From positions 64,953 to 128,952 of the forward strand of contig FNBQ01000010.1 in NCBI GenBank assembly GCA_900102385.1: DNA of 64,000 bases, read 5' to 3'. The stretch is from Bacteroidales bacterium KHT7. Its GTDB lineage: Bacteria > Bacteroidota > Bacteroidia > Bacteroidales > Bacteroidaceae. The notes beneath the pieces are model-generated. The model was given only the letters and a program-made list of their open reading frames with translations, had not been told where the DNA came from and searched no databases. The translations under genes were made by a program, and so were the position numbers. Shown here piece after piece: positions 17,375-26,419 of this stretch. Numbering within the stretch: position 1 is the first letter of the stretch; each line of letters begins with the position of its first letter.

Positions 17375-19801
17375 TTAGCAGCCGGAACTGTAGAATGTTT
17401 CTTCGTTTTCCTTTATTTTTTTGTTGATGATGAGGGGCTGCATCCATACAGGACGTGCCGGAGTATCGTCTTTCTCAAGGCGTTGCTGCCATTCCTCGTC
17501 GGTATAGCGTTTGTTGAGCGGATTGACGAATTCGTAGTAACTGAAGGTTGCGCCTCTGGTTAGGTATATCTTGCCGTTGATAACCACGTTTACATATATT
17601 ATGTCGGCGTTGCCTGTAGCCTCGGAAAGTATTCCGCATTTGTTGCAGCCAAGCACGTTGCGCGTAAACACGTCGGCCACGAGAGCCACGGAGCGGTCTG
17701 CTCCCTTCACCTCGTCCCAACTGCCAAGGTTCGAATAGGGGTCGATTACGCTCAGGGTGAACCATTCGAGCGAACTGCCCATAAATTTTATGGTGTTGTA
17801 TTCGTCTTCGTTTAGCGTCTTGCCAGCCAGTTCTTTCTTTGTTATTTTTATGCAGAAGTCCATATAGTCGTCAAGGGACGAGGTACGGCTTTTCAAGTCC
17901 TCGCTCATGAGACCGTTCTTTGTGAGTAGCGATGATGTAAGGCTGAGCATCTCTTTCATCTTCAGCCAGAAGTCGAGGTTTGGCTCAACATATCCTACGC
18001 GTATAGGATCCGGGAATTCGCCTCCGCCGCCACATTCTGCGCAGATAGGCTGCTCGGCGTAGAGAATGGCATCGTGCTTAAGCTCTGCCCATGATGCCAG
18101 CCCTGTGTTAAGGTTCTTGCGCTCCCACGATGTTGTCTTCATGTAGTCGGGATAGTCTTTGTTTGGCTTCTGAAGTTGCACGAGACATTCCATCCACTTG
18201 TTGTACATAGACTTGTCCCAGTCGGCAAACGTAGCCATCTTGGCTTTCATCTTTGTCATCTCGTTGGTGTAGCCCTTCCATTTCTCGTCGTCTTGGTAGT
18301 ACTCGTCGTTTATCTTGTCGGCGGCATCTATGCCGAATGCCGAGAACACGTGCAGGCCGCGAGGGAAAGGCAGGTCGGAGTTGGCTTTTTCGTCGAACAT
18401 ACGGCTAAGCACATATCCGTCGGGTGTGTATCGTTGCGGCATGAAATTGACCTTGTTCTCGCAGCCCTCCTCGGCAATCTTTGAGGTGATGCGGTTGCGT
18501 GTCTTGAAGAGCGAAGACAGGCGTGCGTTGATGTCCTTCAGGGTTGCGGCATCGGTAACCTTATCGGGCGATGAGATATTCTTTGAGGCGAGATAGTCGG
18601 CAACATCGATAACAGCCACGTTGTCGGGTTCGCCCATCAGGAAGTCGAGAGTCTTGTAAACGCCCAGACCCTCCTTAGCCACGTTGCGGTCTATGTGGTT
18701 AAGCAGATATGCCATCATGGCAGCCTGCTTTACCGACTCCTTCTGCTCGCTGCAGAACGAGAATGTCTGTAGCCACATCATGCTTCTGAAATAGTGTTTA
18801 GAGATTTCGTTGCGTGTGTAGTGGCCGCGAGGCTTGAAGAGGTCGTAAGGGAAATTGATATTTTTCTGCATCATGGCAGACATGGCCTCCTTCTCGTTGA
18901 GTATGTTGGCAATCTCCTGTTCGGCCTTTGAGGCGTATGCCTCTGGAATGTCGAGCCGTTCGTCGGTAAGCAGTCTGTTGGCTACCGCGAAGTATGCGGC
19001 GTTGAACTCGGCAAGGTCTTTTACCTCGGCATCGCCTGTGCTGTTGGCTATGCCCATTGCCTTGTGGTACATGGCTTCGTTAAGTGCCTTTATGCGAGGT
19101 ATGAACGAGTTTTTCTCGAGCGACTTGAGCACATACGAGAAGTACATGTGGTAGGTCTGAAGGAACACGTCGGTGGTGATGTAGTTTGGCATTCCTCTGT
19201 ACTCGTTCTGCTCGTAGATGTTGAAGAGTTGTTCGTTCTTTGTTGGTATGATGCAGAAGTTATGGTGTGCCAGATGGTTCAGGAAGGGCTTGTTCACCTC
19301 CTCAATCTGGAACATGTTAACCGTCATGGCCGGGTTTGCCAGCTTCAGTCCGTCAACGTCGGTCATCTGATGTTTCTTGAGTTCGGCTATACGTGCGTCT
19401 ATGCGTCTGACGAACGTTTTCTCCTCTTCGGAAATGCCAGCCTTGTCGAAGTTGACAAGTGCCTCGTAGTTGTTGTGTTCGAGATAGTCGTAGCAGCGTT
19501 TTTCGTACCACTTCGTCTTTTGGGAGAAGAACTGGTTGATGTCGTCTTCCATGAACCATACGCCTCTGAGTGCATACGGATAGTGGCGCAGTATTCTGAG
19601 TTCCATCATCGTCATGTCGCTGATGTCCATCTTCAGGTCGATCTTGTCGGGCAGTAGACTGTCGGTAACGAGGAACGAATGAGGGTTGTAATCTACGTTT
19701 ATAGTGCCGATGGTGTCGTCGGCAATGTCTTGCTTCTTGCTTGTGCTTGAGCAAGATGCGATAAGCAAGGCTGTTGTAGCTAAAAGAAGTATTTTCTTCA
19801 T
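17375..19801 (-). CDS. DUF3160 lipoprotein with N-terminal YARHG-like domain
   Basis: 808 residues with signal peptide and lipobox (LLIASC). Residues about 65-105 (LRILRHYPYALRG ... KTKWYEKR) match the YARHG pattern. The large remainder has PNYITTDVFLQTYHMYF, RGLHVFSAFG, ATFADWDKSMYN and AECGGGGEFPDP-type segments that recall DUF3160 proteins, whose function is unknown. The sequence is predicted to be mostly helical and on the periplasmic or outer-membrane side. It is co-directional with the small lipoprotein gene 16 bases upstream (19818-20366), so they are probably one operon. Confidence 0.8.
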   Translation of the reverse strand: MKKILLLATTALLIASCSSTSKKQDIADDTIGTINVDYNPHSFLVTDSLLPDKIDLKMDISDMTMMELRILRHYPYALRGVWFMEDDINQFFSQKTKWYEKRCYDYLEHNNYEALVNFDKAGISEEEKTFVRRIDARIAELKKHQMTDVDGLKLANPAMTVNMFQIEEVNKPFLNHLAHHNFCIIPTKNEQLFNIYEQNEYRGMPNYITTDVFLQTYHMYFSYVLKSLEKNSFIPRIKALNEAMYHKAMGIANSTGDAEVKDLAEFNAAYFAVANRLLTDERLDIPEAYASKAEQEIANILNEKEAMSAMMQKNINFPYDLFKPRGHYTRNEISKHYFRSMMWLQTFSFCSEQKESVKQAAMMAYLLNHIDRNVAKEGLGVYKTLDFLMGEPDNVAVIDVADYLASKNISSPDKVTDAATLKDINARLSSLFKTRNRITSKIAEEGCENKVNFMPQRYTPDGYVLSRMFDEKANSDLPFPRGLHVFSAFGIDAADKINDEYYQDDEKWKGYTNEMTKMKAKMATFADWDKSMYNKWMECLVQLQKPNKDYPDYMKTTSWERKNLNTGLASWAELKHDAILYAEQPICAECGGGGEFPDPIRVGYVEPNLDFWLKMKEMLSLTSSLLTKNGLMSEDLKSRTSSLDDYMDFCIKITKKELAGKTLNEDEYNTIKFMGSSLEWFTLSVIDPYSNLGSWDEVKGADRSVALVADVFTRNVLGCNKCGILSEATGNADIIYVNVVINGKIYLTRGATFSYYEFVNPLNKRYTDEEWQQRLEKDDTPARPVWMQPLIINKKIKENEETFYSSGC

Positions 19802-19817
19802 AATTATGATTAGTTGA

Positions 19818-20366
19818 TTAGTTTCTTTGTTTTGTTATGTATCGCACGAACTTCAGTCCGAAGCCGTGCTGGCGGTATAGTACCTCTATGGTGTCGCCGT
19901 TTGCTTTGCGTTCCCAAGTGTGTATCATGTTGGGCATGGTGTCGGTCTCGACCTTGAAGTCGATGAGTGGGCATCCGACCCTTGAGCCGAGCCATAGCGG
20001 ACGTATGTGCGTGCCTTTGTAGAGATGGAAGATGAACAGGCGTTTGTCTTTCTCGCGGCGGTATCTTGTTGCCTTTACCGGTCCGACGATAATCTCGGGG
20101 ATGCTGTCGCCCGTAACGTCGCCGCAGGTGAAGCGGTAGACGGGGTAGTTTAACGTCCACGAGCTTACGATGCTGTTGCCTCTTACATGCTCAATGCGGC
20201 TGGTTGAGGGGGATGTGGCTACGAGTCTTATTGTGCCCTCTGCCGTGGGGCTGTGGTATATGCAGGTGGCGGAGTCTTGCTGCACGAGTGTGTAGGCTGG
20301 TCGGCTTTCGTGCTGGCAACCGAAAAGAAGGAAGAGAATTGACAATGTTTTGAATTCAAAATTCAT
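19818..20366 (-). CDS. Small lipoprotein of unknown function
   Basis: 182 residues. The hydrophobic stretch LSILFLLFGC ends in a lipobox Cys. The mature part has RFTCGDVTGDSIPEIIVGPVK, an FG-GAP/dockerin-like Asp-rich turn, then LFIFHLYKGTHIRPLWLGSR and a C-terminus HGFGLKFVRYI. No enzyme signature was recognised. The start (ATG 20366) and residues MNFEF are encoded by a 7-bp repeat array, as in the CapA-like gene; the only other candidate is a TTG inside the hydrophobic core. Probably co-transcribed with the DUF3160 gene. Confidence 0.72.
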   Translation of the reverse strand: MNFEFKTLSILFLLFGCQHESRPAYTLVQQDSATCIYHSPTAEGTIRLVATSPSTSRIEHVRGNSIVSSWTLNYPVYRFTCGDVTGDSIPEIIVGPVKATRYRREKDKRLFIFHLYKGTHIRPLWLGSRVGCPLIDFKVETDTMPNMIHTWERKANGDTIEVLYRQHGFGLKFVRYITKQRN

Positions 20367-20482
20367 AATTCAAAATTCAAAATTCATAATTCAAAATTCA
20401 AAATTCAGAATTCATAATTCATAATTCACAATTCATAATTCATAATTCACAATTGTCAATTGTGCATTGTCAATTGAAGATG
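20345..20482. repeat. Heptameric repeat array (ATTCANA and CAATTGT units)
   Basis: About 19 consecutive 7-bp units, mainly ATTCAAA/ATTCATA/ATTCACA and then CAATTGT-type. It overlaps the first codons of the lipoprotein gene at 19818-20366. Confidence 0.88.
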
Positions 20483-20788
20483 TATTGTTAATTGAAGATT
20501 GGCTTTGGGTGAAAGTTGTTGAAGGGGCTGAGTTCATAATTGATTGATATTTGTTTTTTCATTATCGGATACAAAGGAAGTATTTTTTTTGTTATTGCAA
20601 AAGTTTTTTTGAGAAAATATTGTTTTTAGGAGTGGTTTCTTGCTTTCTTTAATTGTGCTTGTCTGTGGCTTTTGGCTCTTTTCGCAGGCTGTTCTGTTTC
20701 GGGTGCTTGGTGGGGAGGCTTCTGTGGCTTTCTTGTAATGTTCTTGGCTATGTTATGTTGCGGCTGATGGGGGCTTCTGATGTATAAA
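20483..20788. other. Gene-free AT-rich stretch
   Basis: No open frame with coding character, RNA gene or clear promoter was recognised between the heptad array and the terminator of the GH43-like gene. It presumably holds the promoter of the two minus-strand lipoprotein genes, but no TAnnTTTG box stood out. Confidence 0.5.
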
Positions 20789-20791
20789 AAT

Positions 20792-20821
20792 ATAGGAGCG
20801 TACACGGGGGTGCGCTCCTAT
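20792..20821 (-). terminator. Intrinsic terminator of the GH43-like gene
   Basis: Minus-strand stem ATAGGAGCG ... CGCTCCTAT, followed by ATTTTTATAC. It lies directly after the glycosidase stop. Confidence 0.8.
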
Positions 20822-20828
20822 GGATTTG

Positions 20829-22481
20829 TTATTTTGTTGCGAACCTGATGGTCTCTAACGTGCAGATGGATTTTTCTTTGGTTGCCGAAGAGAACAACAG
20901 GTAGACGGCGTGCTTGCCGGTAAGATTGTTTACGCCGTCGAGTTTGACGGGCTGCTCGGCTGAGGTTTGCGGCATATCGGGGGTTATCTTCAATGTGCCG
21001 ACGCACTTGCCGCCTTGCTGTGTCCACGGACGGTCGATATAGACATCAATCTGTCCTTCGATGCCTTGCGGAATCATGCCGAGGAGGAGGTAGACGTCTT
21101 GCTTGCCGTTGAGTCCGTTGAAATTGAAATACTTGTAACCAACGATAGAGCCGTCGGTATTGTTTACAACGGGGTTGATGTTGTTTTTGAGGGCGTAAGG
21201 CTCTTTTAGGTTTGACTCGGGCGTGGTGCCGTATGCTGCGGCTACGTATGAGCCGTAGAAGGTGTTGTTGGGCCATTCGTGTACGGCAGTCTTTGGTCCG
21301 GTGTACCAACAGCAGATGCCGGCAGGGTGTATGTCGATCGGGTTGAGGCCTTCGGTGCTGAAACCTTCTGACGTGTACTCGCCTTCGGAGATTGTTACCT
21401 TGCCGCCCTTGCCTTCCTCTACGGTTACGCTGATAGGGGCAACCATAGCCTGACGTGAAAATTCGTTCAGGCCATTCTGACGGTGGTAGAACACCCACCA
21501 TTTGCCGTTGATTTCGCAGATAGAGCCGTGGGTGTTGCCGCTTACGTTGGCCGAAGCGAACACTTTGCCGTCGGGGTCTTTCTCGCGGGCGCGACCGTCG
21601 ATGATTGTGCCGCCGTATGTCCACGGGCCTGTTGGGGTGTCGCTGTATGCGTAGGCGAGTGTGTAGTTGGAAGTGGGCAGTCCAAATTCGCCGTCCTTGG
21701 TGAAACGGCTGTAAATGAACACGTATTTGTCTTTGATTTTGCGGATGGATGAGGCTTCAAAGAAACGGAACTCGTTGTCGTCCTTGTCTTCAAAACCGCC
21801 AATCATTCTTACGGTTACTTTTGTTCCTTTCTTGACTGTTGCCATTGTTTCGGGGTCGAGTTCGGCAACGTGCGATGTGCCGAATCCCCAATAGCCATAC
21901 ACTTTGCCGTCGTCGTCGACAAAGACTGCCGGGTCGAATTTCAATACGCCGTTGGTGGTATCGGGGTTGGCTTTGTCCCAGTTGATAACCTCGAACGGAC
22001 CGTCGGGGCGGTTGCTCTTGGCTACCATACCGTTTCTGCCGCCCACTTGGTTGTTGGGGTAGAGGTAGTAGGTCTTCTTGCCGTCCTTGTCCACTTTGAG
22101 CGTAACGTCGGGCGCAAAGAGGACGTCGGCTTCCTTCTGCGGTTCGCCCTTGCCGTTCTTGTCAACTTTGAGGATTACGCCGTCCATACGCCAATGATTG
22201 AGGTCGTTGACGTCTGCCGACCATACCACTTGGTCGCGTCCGCAGTAGTTTTTTACTTCGATGTCGTGCGAGCCATATACATACACGCGCTTTTTGCCGG
22301 GGTTGTCGGGGTCGTCGAAGACGTAGGGTTCGCCGTCTGGAATGTGGTCCCACAACGGGATGTAGGGGTTGCCAATGGTTGTGAGCGTAGCCTCGGGCGT
22401 GTTGAAGTTGGTGGCCTGCTGGCTGCTACATGCGGCGAGAAGCGTGATGCCGCCAAGTAATAATAATGTCTTGCCTTTCAT
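20829..22481 (-). CDS. GH43-like five-bladed propeller glycosidase, lipoprotein
   Basis: 550 residues from ATG 22481; the upstream in-frame Met at 22535 overlaps the -7 box and is rejected. Lipobox LTLLAAC. The catalytic domain (about 35-350) shows the GH43 triad context: base Asp in HIPDGEPYVFDDP, pKa-tuning Asp in KFDPAVFVDDDG, acid Glu in FFEASSIRKI, then YAYSDTPTGPWTY and WWVFYHRQ. The C-terminal part (about 400-550, QIDVYIDRPW ... VYLLFSS) looks like a beta-sandwich carbohydrate-binding module. Family members act on arabinans, xylans or galactans; the substrate cannot be told. No SusC/SusD partner is adjacent. Confidence 0.85.
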   Translation of the reverse strand: MKGKTLLLLGGITLLAACSSQQATNFNTPEATLTTIGNPYIPLWDHIPDGEPYVFDDPDNPGKKRVYVYGSHDIEVKNYCGRDQVVWSADVNDLNHWRMDGVILKVDKNGKGEPQKEADVLFAPDVTLKVDKDGKKTYYLYPNNQVGGRNGMVAKSNRPDGPFEVINWDKANPDTTNGVLKFDPAVFVDDDGKVYGYWGFGTSHVAELDPETMATVKKGTKVTVRMIGGFEDKDDNEFRFFEASSIRKIKDKYVFIYSRFTKDGEFGLPTSNYTLAYAYSDTPTGPWTYGGTIIDGRAREKDPDGKVFASANVSGNTHGSICEINGKWWVFYHRQNGLNEFSRQAMVAPISVTVEEGKGGKVTISEGEYTSEGFSTEGLNPIDIHPAGICCWYTGPKTAVHEWPNNTFYGSYVAAAYGTTPESNLKEPYALKNNINPVVNNTDGSIVGYKYFNFNGLNGKQDVYLLLGMIPQGIEGQIDVYIDRPWTQQGGKCVGTLKITPDMPQTSAEQPVKLDGVNNLTGKHAVYLLFSSATKEKSICTLETIRFATK

Positions 22482-22532
22482 ACAATTAAGATAAATTAGG
22501 ATATTGGTATTTGTAAAATTACACTTCGGGGA

Positions 22533-22540
22533 CAAAGGTA
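22533..22540 (-). promoter_or_regulatory. -7 box of the GH43-like gene
   Basis: Minus-strand TACCTTTG, a perfect TAnnTTTG match, 52 bases before the preferred start. Confidence 0.6.
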
Positions 22541-22549
22541 GTAAATTCT

Positions 22550-23030
22550 TTTGAATTCATAATTCAAAATTCAGAATTCAGAATTCAGAATTCATAATTG
22601 GCGGTTGGCTTCATTAATTCATAAACTACCCTCCGAAAAATAACTGTAACAACTGTAACTGTAACTCTGTTCAATTCATAATTCATAATTCATAATTCAT
22701 AATTCAGAATTCATAATTGGCGGTTGGCTTCATTAATTCATAAACTACCATTCGAAAAATAACTGTAACAACTGTAACTGTAACTCTGTTCAATTCAAAA
22801 TTCAAAATTCAGAATTCAAAATTCATAATTGACAATGCACAATGTTTTGAGTTGAAAGTTGAAAGTTGAAAAATCTTTTTGAATTGACAATGTTTTGAGT
22901 TGAAAATTGAAAATTGAAAGTTTTTGAATTCATAATTCAAAATTCAAAATTCATAATTCATAATTGACAATGCACAATTATGAGTTCCGTCATGCATTTT
23001 CAAATCCAGAAATTTTTTCAATTTTCAACT
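22550..23030. repeat. Heptameric arrays plus two composite AACTGTAAC repeats
   Basis: Nearly 500 bp without a gene. It holds ATTCANA heptads, two copies of the 46-bp element (22618-22664 and 22739-22784), further heptads, and GTTGAAA/ATTGAAA arrays up to the 3' end of the AraC gene. The last codons and stop of that gene (KKIEN, stop) also read as heptad sequence. Confidence 0.85.
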
Positions 23031-23033
23031 TTC

Positions 23034-23900
23034 TCAATTTTCAATTTTCTTGAGTTCCCGGTATTCTTTTGGAGTTATTTGGGTGTATGTTCTGAAGTAG
23101 CGGGTGAAGGCGGTTTGGTCGGAGAAGCCGAGTTCGTCGCTTATCTGCTGTATTGTCATCTCGGGGTGCTGCCTAAGCAGATATTTGCTTTGTATTATTA
23201 CATAGCGTGCAATCCATTCGCCTGCGCCTATGCCTGTGGTTTGCCGTATAACCCTGCCAAAGTATTTGGGCGACAGACATAGTTGCTCGGCATAGAAGCG
23301 AACCTCGCGACTTTCGCGATAATGTATGGCTATGGCTCTGTGAAAGCGCGAGAGCAGTTGCTGTACTGGCTGCTCGTCTTGCAGCGTCATCGCGCCGTTC
23401 TCGCGTATGAAAGTCTCGGTCATGTCGGCCAGAATGTCCATTTGCTCCGCCATAAGTTCGTCGCGCTTTGGGTGTTTCAGTTGGCTTATGCTGTTGAGCA
23501 GCCTGAAGCAGGTGTATATGCTATCGAACTGGAAGCCGTTAAGTTTGAAAGATGTGTTGTAATGGTATTCAACGTGATAATGCGCCGGATGCATCTGCTT
23601 TATGTACTCCAAGAACCTTGCCGAGATGACGAGGAGCGTAGCCCTGTAGTCGGGGCTCACCTCGTGGGCATACAATATGTGGTTGGGAAAGATTATTGCC
23701 GTTTCGTGCCTGCGGAACTCAACCGGGTGCATGTCGTATTCTGCCCGCAGCCATCCGCTGTGGTTAAGGGCTATGACGAGGTAGGGCGAGATGTAAGGCT
23801 CGCCATATACCGGCATGTCCGTTACGTTCTCGAGCACCGCCAGTCCAACCCTTTCAATCTGCTCAGCCATGTTTGCAAGAGGATGTTTGAATGTAGTCAT
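23034..23900 (-). CDS. AraC-family transcriptional regulator
   Basis: 288 residues. The N-terminal cupin-like effector half contains PVEFRRHETAIIFPNHILYAHEVSPDYRATLLV. The C-terminal AraC DNA-binding domain has two HTH motifs, including LCLSPKYFGRVIRQTTG and MTIQQISDELGFSDQTAFTRYF. It is separated by repeats from the co-directional GH43-like gene and divergent from the exported pair at 24106, so its targets are uncertain. The C-terminal tail is formed by intergenic repeat sequence. Confidence 0.92.
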   Translation of the reverse strand: MTTFKHPLANMAEQIERVGLAVLENVTDMPVYGEPYISPYLVIALNHSGWLRAEYDMHPVEFRRHETAIIFPNHILYAHEVSPDYRATLLVISARFLEYIKQMHPAHYHVEYHYNTSFKLNGFQFDSIYTCFRLLNSISQLKHPKRDELMAEQMDILADMTETFIRENGAMTLQDEQPVQQLLSRFHRAIAIHYRESREVRFYAEQLCLSPKYFGRVIRQTTGIGAGEWIARYVIIQSKYLLRQHPEMTIQQISDELGFSDQTAFTRYFRTYTQITPKEYRELKKIEN

Positions 23901-24014
23901 AAGTGGAAATATAGATGTTTGTATAACTGTCTTCTGACTGAATTATTATGCTCTATCCGACTTTTTGTCAAACATTTCAATCTTTACGGGTTTATGCGAA
24001 TGAAGAATGTTTTC

Positions 24015-24022
24015 TAATTTTG
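24015..24022 (+). promoter_or_regulatory. Candidate -7 box for the 24106-26381 operon
   Basis: TAATTTTG matches TAnnTTTG, with TTTA (23991-23994) 20 bases upstream as a weak -33 box. Confidence 0.5.
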
Positions 24023-24105
24023 GCCTCTGAAAACCGGTTGGTTGAAATCGGATATAAGAATATATATGTAAGAATTGAATGATAGAAATTTTTAAATCAA
24101 TTACA

Positions 24106-24477
24106 ATGAGAAAAGTTTTGCTGACATTATTGATGGCGGTAGGAGTACTTGTTGCCCGTGCTGACGGCTATGCCTACCTTACCTTCGAGACTGCCGACGG
24201 AGCGAGGGCTTCGGTTGCGGTAGAGTCGCTTGCGCTGAGCATAAGCGGCACAACACTTACGGCTGGCACGCAGTCGTTTAACCTGTCGAACCTTACCAAG
24301 ATGTACTTCTCTAATGCCGATGAGACTACGGGCATAGAAGAGGTTACGGACGCAACCCTTGACGAGGCTGCCGAGATTTACGACCTTCGGGGACGTACTG
24401 TTTCGAGAGAGCAGATGAAGAAGGGTGCGTACATTGTAAAGACAAAGCAGAAAACCTATAAGATTGTGGTGAGATGA
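24106..24477 (+). CDS. Small exported protein with type-A-like C-terminal sorting domain
   Basis: 123 residues from ATG 24106, chosen because it begins a good signal peptide (MRKVLLTLLMAVGVLVARA). The mature N-terminal half, with YLTFETADGARASVAVESL, resembles the lead-in of the next gene's product. The C-terminal half (EIYDLRGRTVSREQMKKGAY ... KTYKIVVR) resembles a type IX secretion sorting domain. The stop overlaps the next start by 4 bases (ATGA), so the two proteins are translationally coupled and probably act together. Confidence 0.78.
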   Translation: MRKVLLTLLMAVGVLVARADGYAYLTFETADGARASVAVESLALSISGTTLTAGTQSFNLSNLTKMYFSNADETTGIEEVTDATLDEAAEIYDLRGRTVSREQMKKGAYIVKTKQKTYKIVVR

Positions 24478-26381
24478 AGAGGGTATATGCACTATTAACG
24501 CTTGTGATGCTGACGATAGCAGCCGCAGGCCAGACGCTTAACGTGAGAGTGGGTAGCGTAGTATATCAGTTTCCGGCAGACCAGACAGGCGAGATGACAT
24601 ATTCGGGCGGAACTACGCTTACCGTTATGGGCAAGACATTTGCCCTTGCCGAGATTACCAGCATGACGGTAGACAACACGAGCGTTACCGACGGAGCGGT
24701 AGGCATTACCTACAACGGCACATCGGCAACGGTAAGGGTGGCAGGCAACGTGGCGCAATACCTTATGCCAACGGTGAGCGGGGCACACGTGTCGATAGTA
24801 CAGAGCGAGAGTCTGGCATCGGAGGTTACATACACCCTCGACGGCACGTCGGCCGACGGCGAGTTCTACATGGAAGGCTCGTACAAGGCAACGGTAGAGT
24901 TTAACGGTGTGACGCTTACCAACACAACGCCCGTATATAGCGGCGCGGCCGTGCATATACAAAACGGCAAGCGCATAAAGGTAAAGGTGGTTACCGGCAC
25001 CACAAACACGCTTTGCGACGCAAAGGACGGCTCGCAGAAAGCCTGTCTTTACATAAAGGGACACGCCGAGTTTGCGCAGAAGGGCACGCTTAATGTGGCT
25101 GGCAATGTGAAGCACGGCATAAAGACCGGCGAGTACATGACTCTGAAGAATGCTGCCATAAACATAACATCGGCCGTGGGCGACGGCATATCGTGTGCCG
25201 AATACTTTGCTATGGAGAGCGGAGCGGTGAGCATAGCCGGAACGGGCGACGACGGCATACAATGCGACTTGGACGGCGAGGCTTCGACTGGCGAGACTGC
25301 CGACCACGAGGAAGAGGACAGCGGTAACATATACATAAGCGGCGGAACGCTGAACATATCGGTCTCGGCTGATGCTGCCAAGGGCATAAAGGCAGGCGGC
25401 GACCTGAGGATAAGCGGCGGCGAGATGACCGTAAAGACAACCGGCGGAGGCGTTTGGGACACCGACGACAAGTCGGTAAAGGCATCATCGTGCCTTAGTT
25501 CGGACGGCAACACCATTATAAGCGGCGGAACGCTTGGGCTTACAAGCACGGGCGCAGGCGGCAAGGGCATAAACTGCGACGGATCTCTTACGGCTACGGG
25601 CGGAACGGTTGTGGTAAGGACATCGGGCAATGCCGTGGTGGCATCGGCTAACGGCACGCTGTCGGTTATATCAACATCAAGGCAACTTGACAGTTACACA
25701 AGCGACTACAAGTCGTCGCCAAAGGGCATAAAGGTTGACGGGGCTATAGTTGTAAGCGATGCCGCCGTGATAAGCATAACCACCTCGGGCGCAGGCGGCG
25801 AGGGTATTGAGAGCAAGCAGACGGTAGACATAAAGGGCGGACAGGTAACGATAAACGCTACCGACGATGCCGTTAATGCTTCGGGCGACCTTACCGTGAG
25901 CGGCGGCTATTTGTATGCCTGCTCTACGGGCAACGACGGTCTTGATGCCAACGGCAACTGCTACATTAAGGGTGGACTTGTGTATGCCATAGGAGCGGCA
26001 TCGCCCGAGGTGGCAATAGATGCAAACAGCGAGGAGCAGAAGAAACTGTATGTTACGGGCGGAACGATAGTTGCTATTGGCGGACTGGAGAGAGGGGCAA
26101 GTCTTTCGCAGTCGTGCTATTCGGCTTCGTCGTGGAACAAGAATGTGTGGTACGCGCTTACCGTTGGCGGCGAAACTTTTGCCTTCAAGACTCCGTCGGG
26201 GGGCGGCACAACGCTTGTGGTGTCGGGTGCCTCAACTCCTACGCTGAAGAGCGGCGTAAGCGTTAGCGGCGGAACGGAGATATTCGACGGAGCGGGCTAC
26301 GTTGGTGCAACCGTAAGTGGTGGCTCGTCGGTATCGTTATCGTCGTATACTGCCAGCAGCGGTGGTATGGGCGGCAGATAA
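24474..26381 (+). CDS. Exported Cthe_2159-type beta-helix carbohydrate-binding protein
   Basis: 635 residues with signal peptide (MKRVYALLTLVMLTIAAAGQ). Residues about 20-75 repeat the lead-in seen in the preceding small protein (VGSVVYQFPADQTGEMTYSG). The bulk (about 110-600) is a right-handed beta-helix-like series of Gly-rich rungs with recurring ISGGTLNI, SGGEMTVKTTGGGV, AAKGIKAGG and ASGDLTVSGGYLYA phrases, as in the Cthe_2159 (DUF4353) family of calcium- and acidic-polysaccharide-binding proteins. The C-terminus is Gly/Ser-rich and carries no sorting domain of its own; the partner at 24106 does. A ligand such as polygalacturonate is inferred from the family. Confidence 0.82.
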   Translation: MKRVYALLTLVMLTIAAAGQTLNVRVGSVVYQFPADQTGEMTYSGGTTLTVMGKTFALAEITSMTVDNTSVTDGAVGITYNGTSATVRVAGNVAQYLMPTVSGAHVSIVQSESLASEVTYTLDGTSADGEFYMEGSYKATVEFNGVTLTNTTPVYSGAAVHIQNGKRIKVKVVTGTTNTLCDAKDGSQKACLYIKGHAEFAQKGTLNVAGNVKHGIKTGEYMTLKNAAINITSAVGDGISCAEYFAMESGAVSIAGTGDDGIQCDLDGEASTGETADHEEEDSGNIYISGGTLNISVSADAAKGIKAGGDLRISGGEMTVKTTGGGVWDTDDKSVKASSCLSSDGNTIISGGTLGLTSTGAGGKGINCDGSLTATGGTVVVRTSGNAVVASANGTLSVISTSRQLDSYTSDYKSSPKGIKVDGAIVVSDAAVISITTSGAGGEGIESKQTVDIKGGQVTINATDDAVNASGDLTVSGGYLYACSTGNDGLDANGNCYIKGGLVYAIGAASPEVAIDANSEEQKKLYVTGGTIVAIGGLERGASLSQSCYSASSWNKNVWYALTVGGETFAFKTPSGGGTTLVVSGASTPTLKSGVSVSGGTEIFDGAGYVGATVSGGSSVSLSSYTASSGGMGGR

Positions 26382-26419
26382 TTAAGTGGGTAATATTGAG
26401 ATAATTACGAAAAAAGTGC

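Noticed and set aside
15981..23030. Heptad arrays considered as CRISPR or iteron origin
   Set aside because: There are no spacers of constant length and no replication initiator gene; the same arrays recur at many loci.
24495..25307. 270-residue antisense frame opposite the beta-helix gene
   Set aside because: The composition is a mirror of Gly/Thr-rich coding sequence; the sense strand has a signal peptide and repeating rungs.
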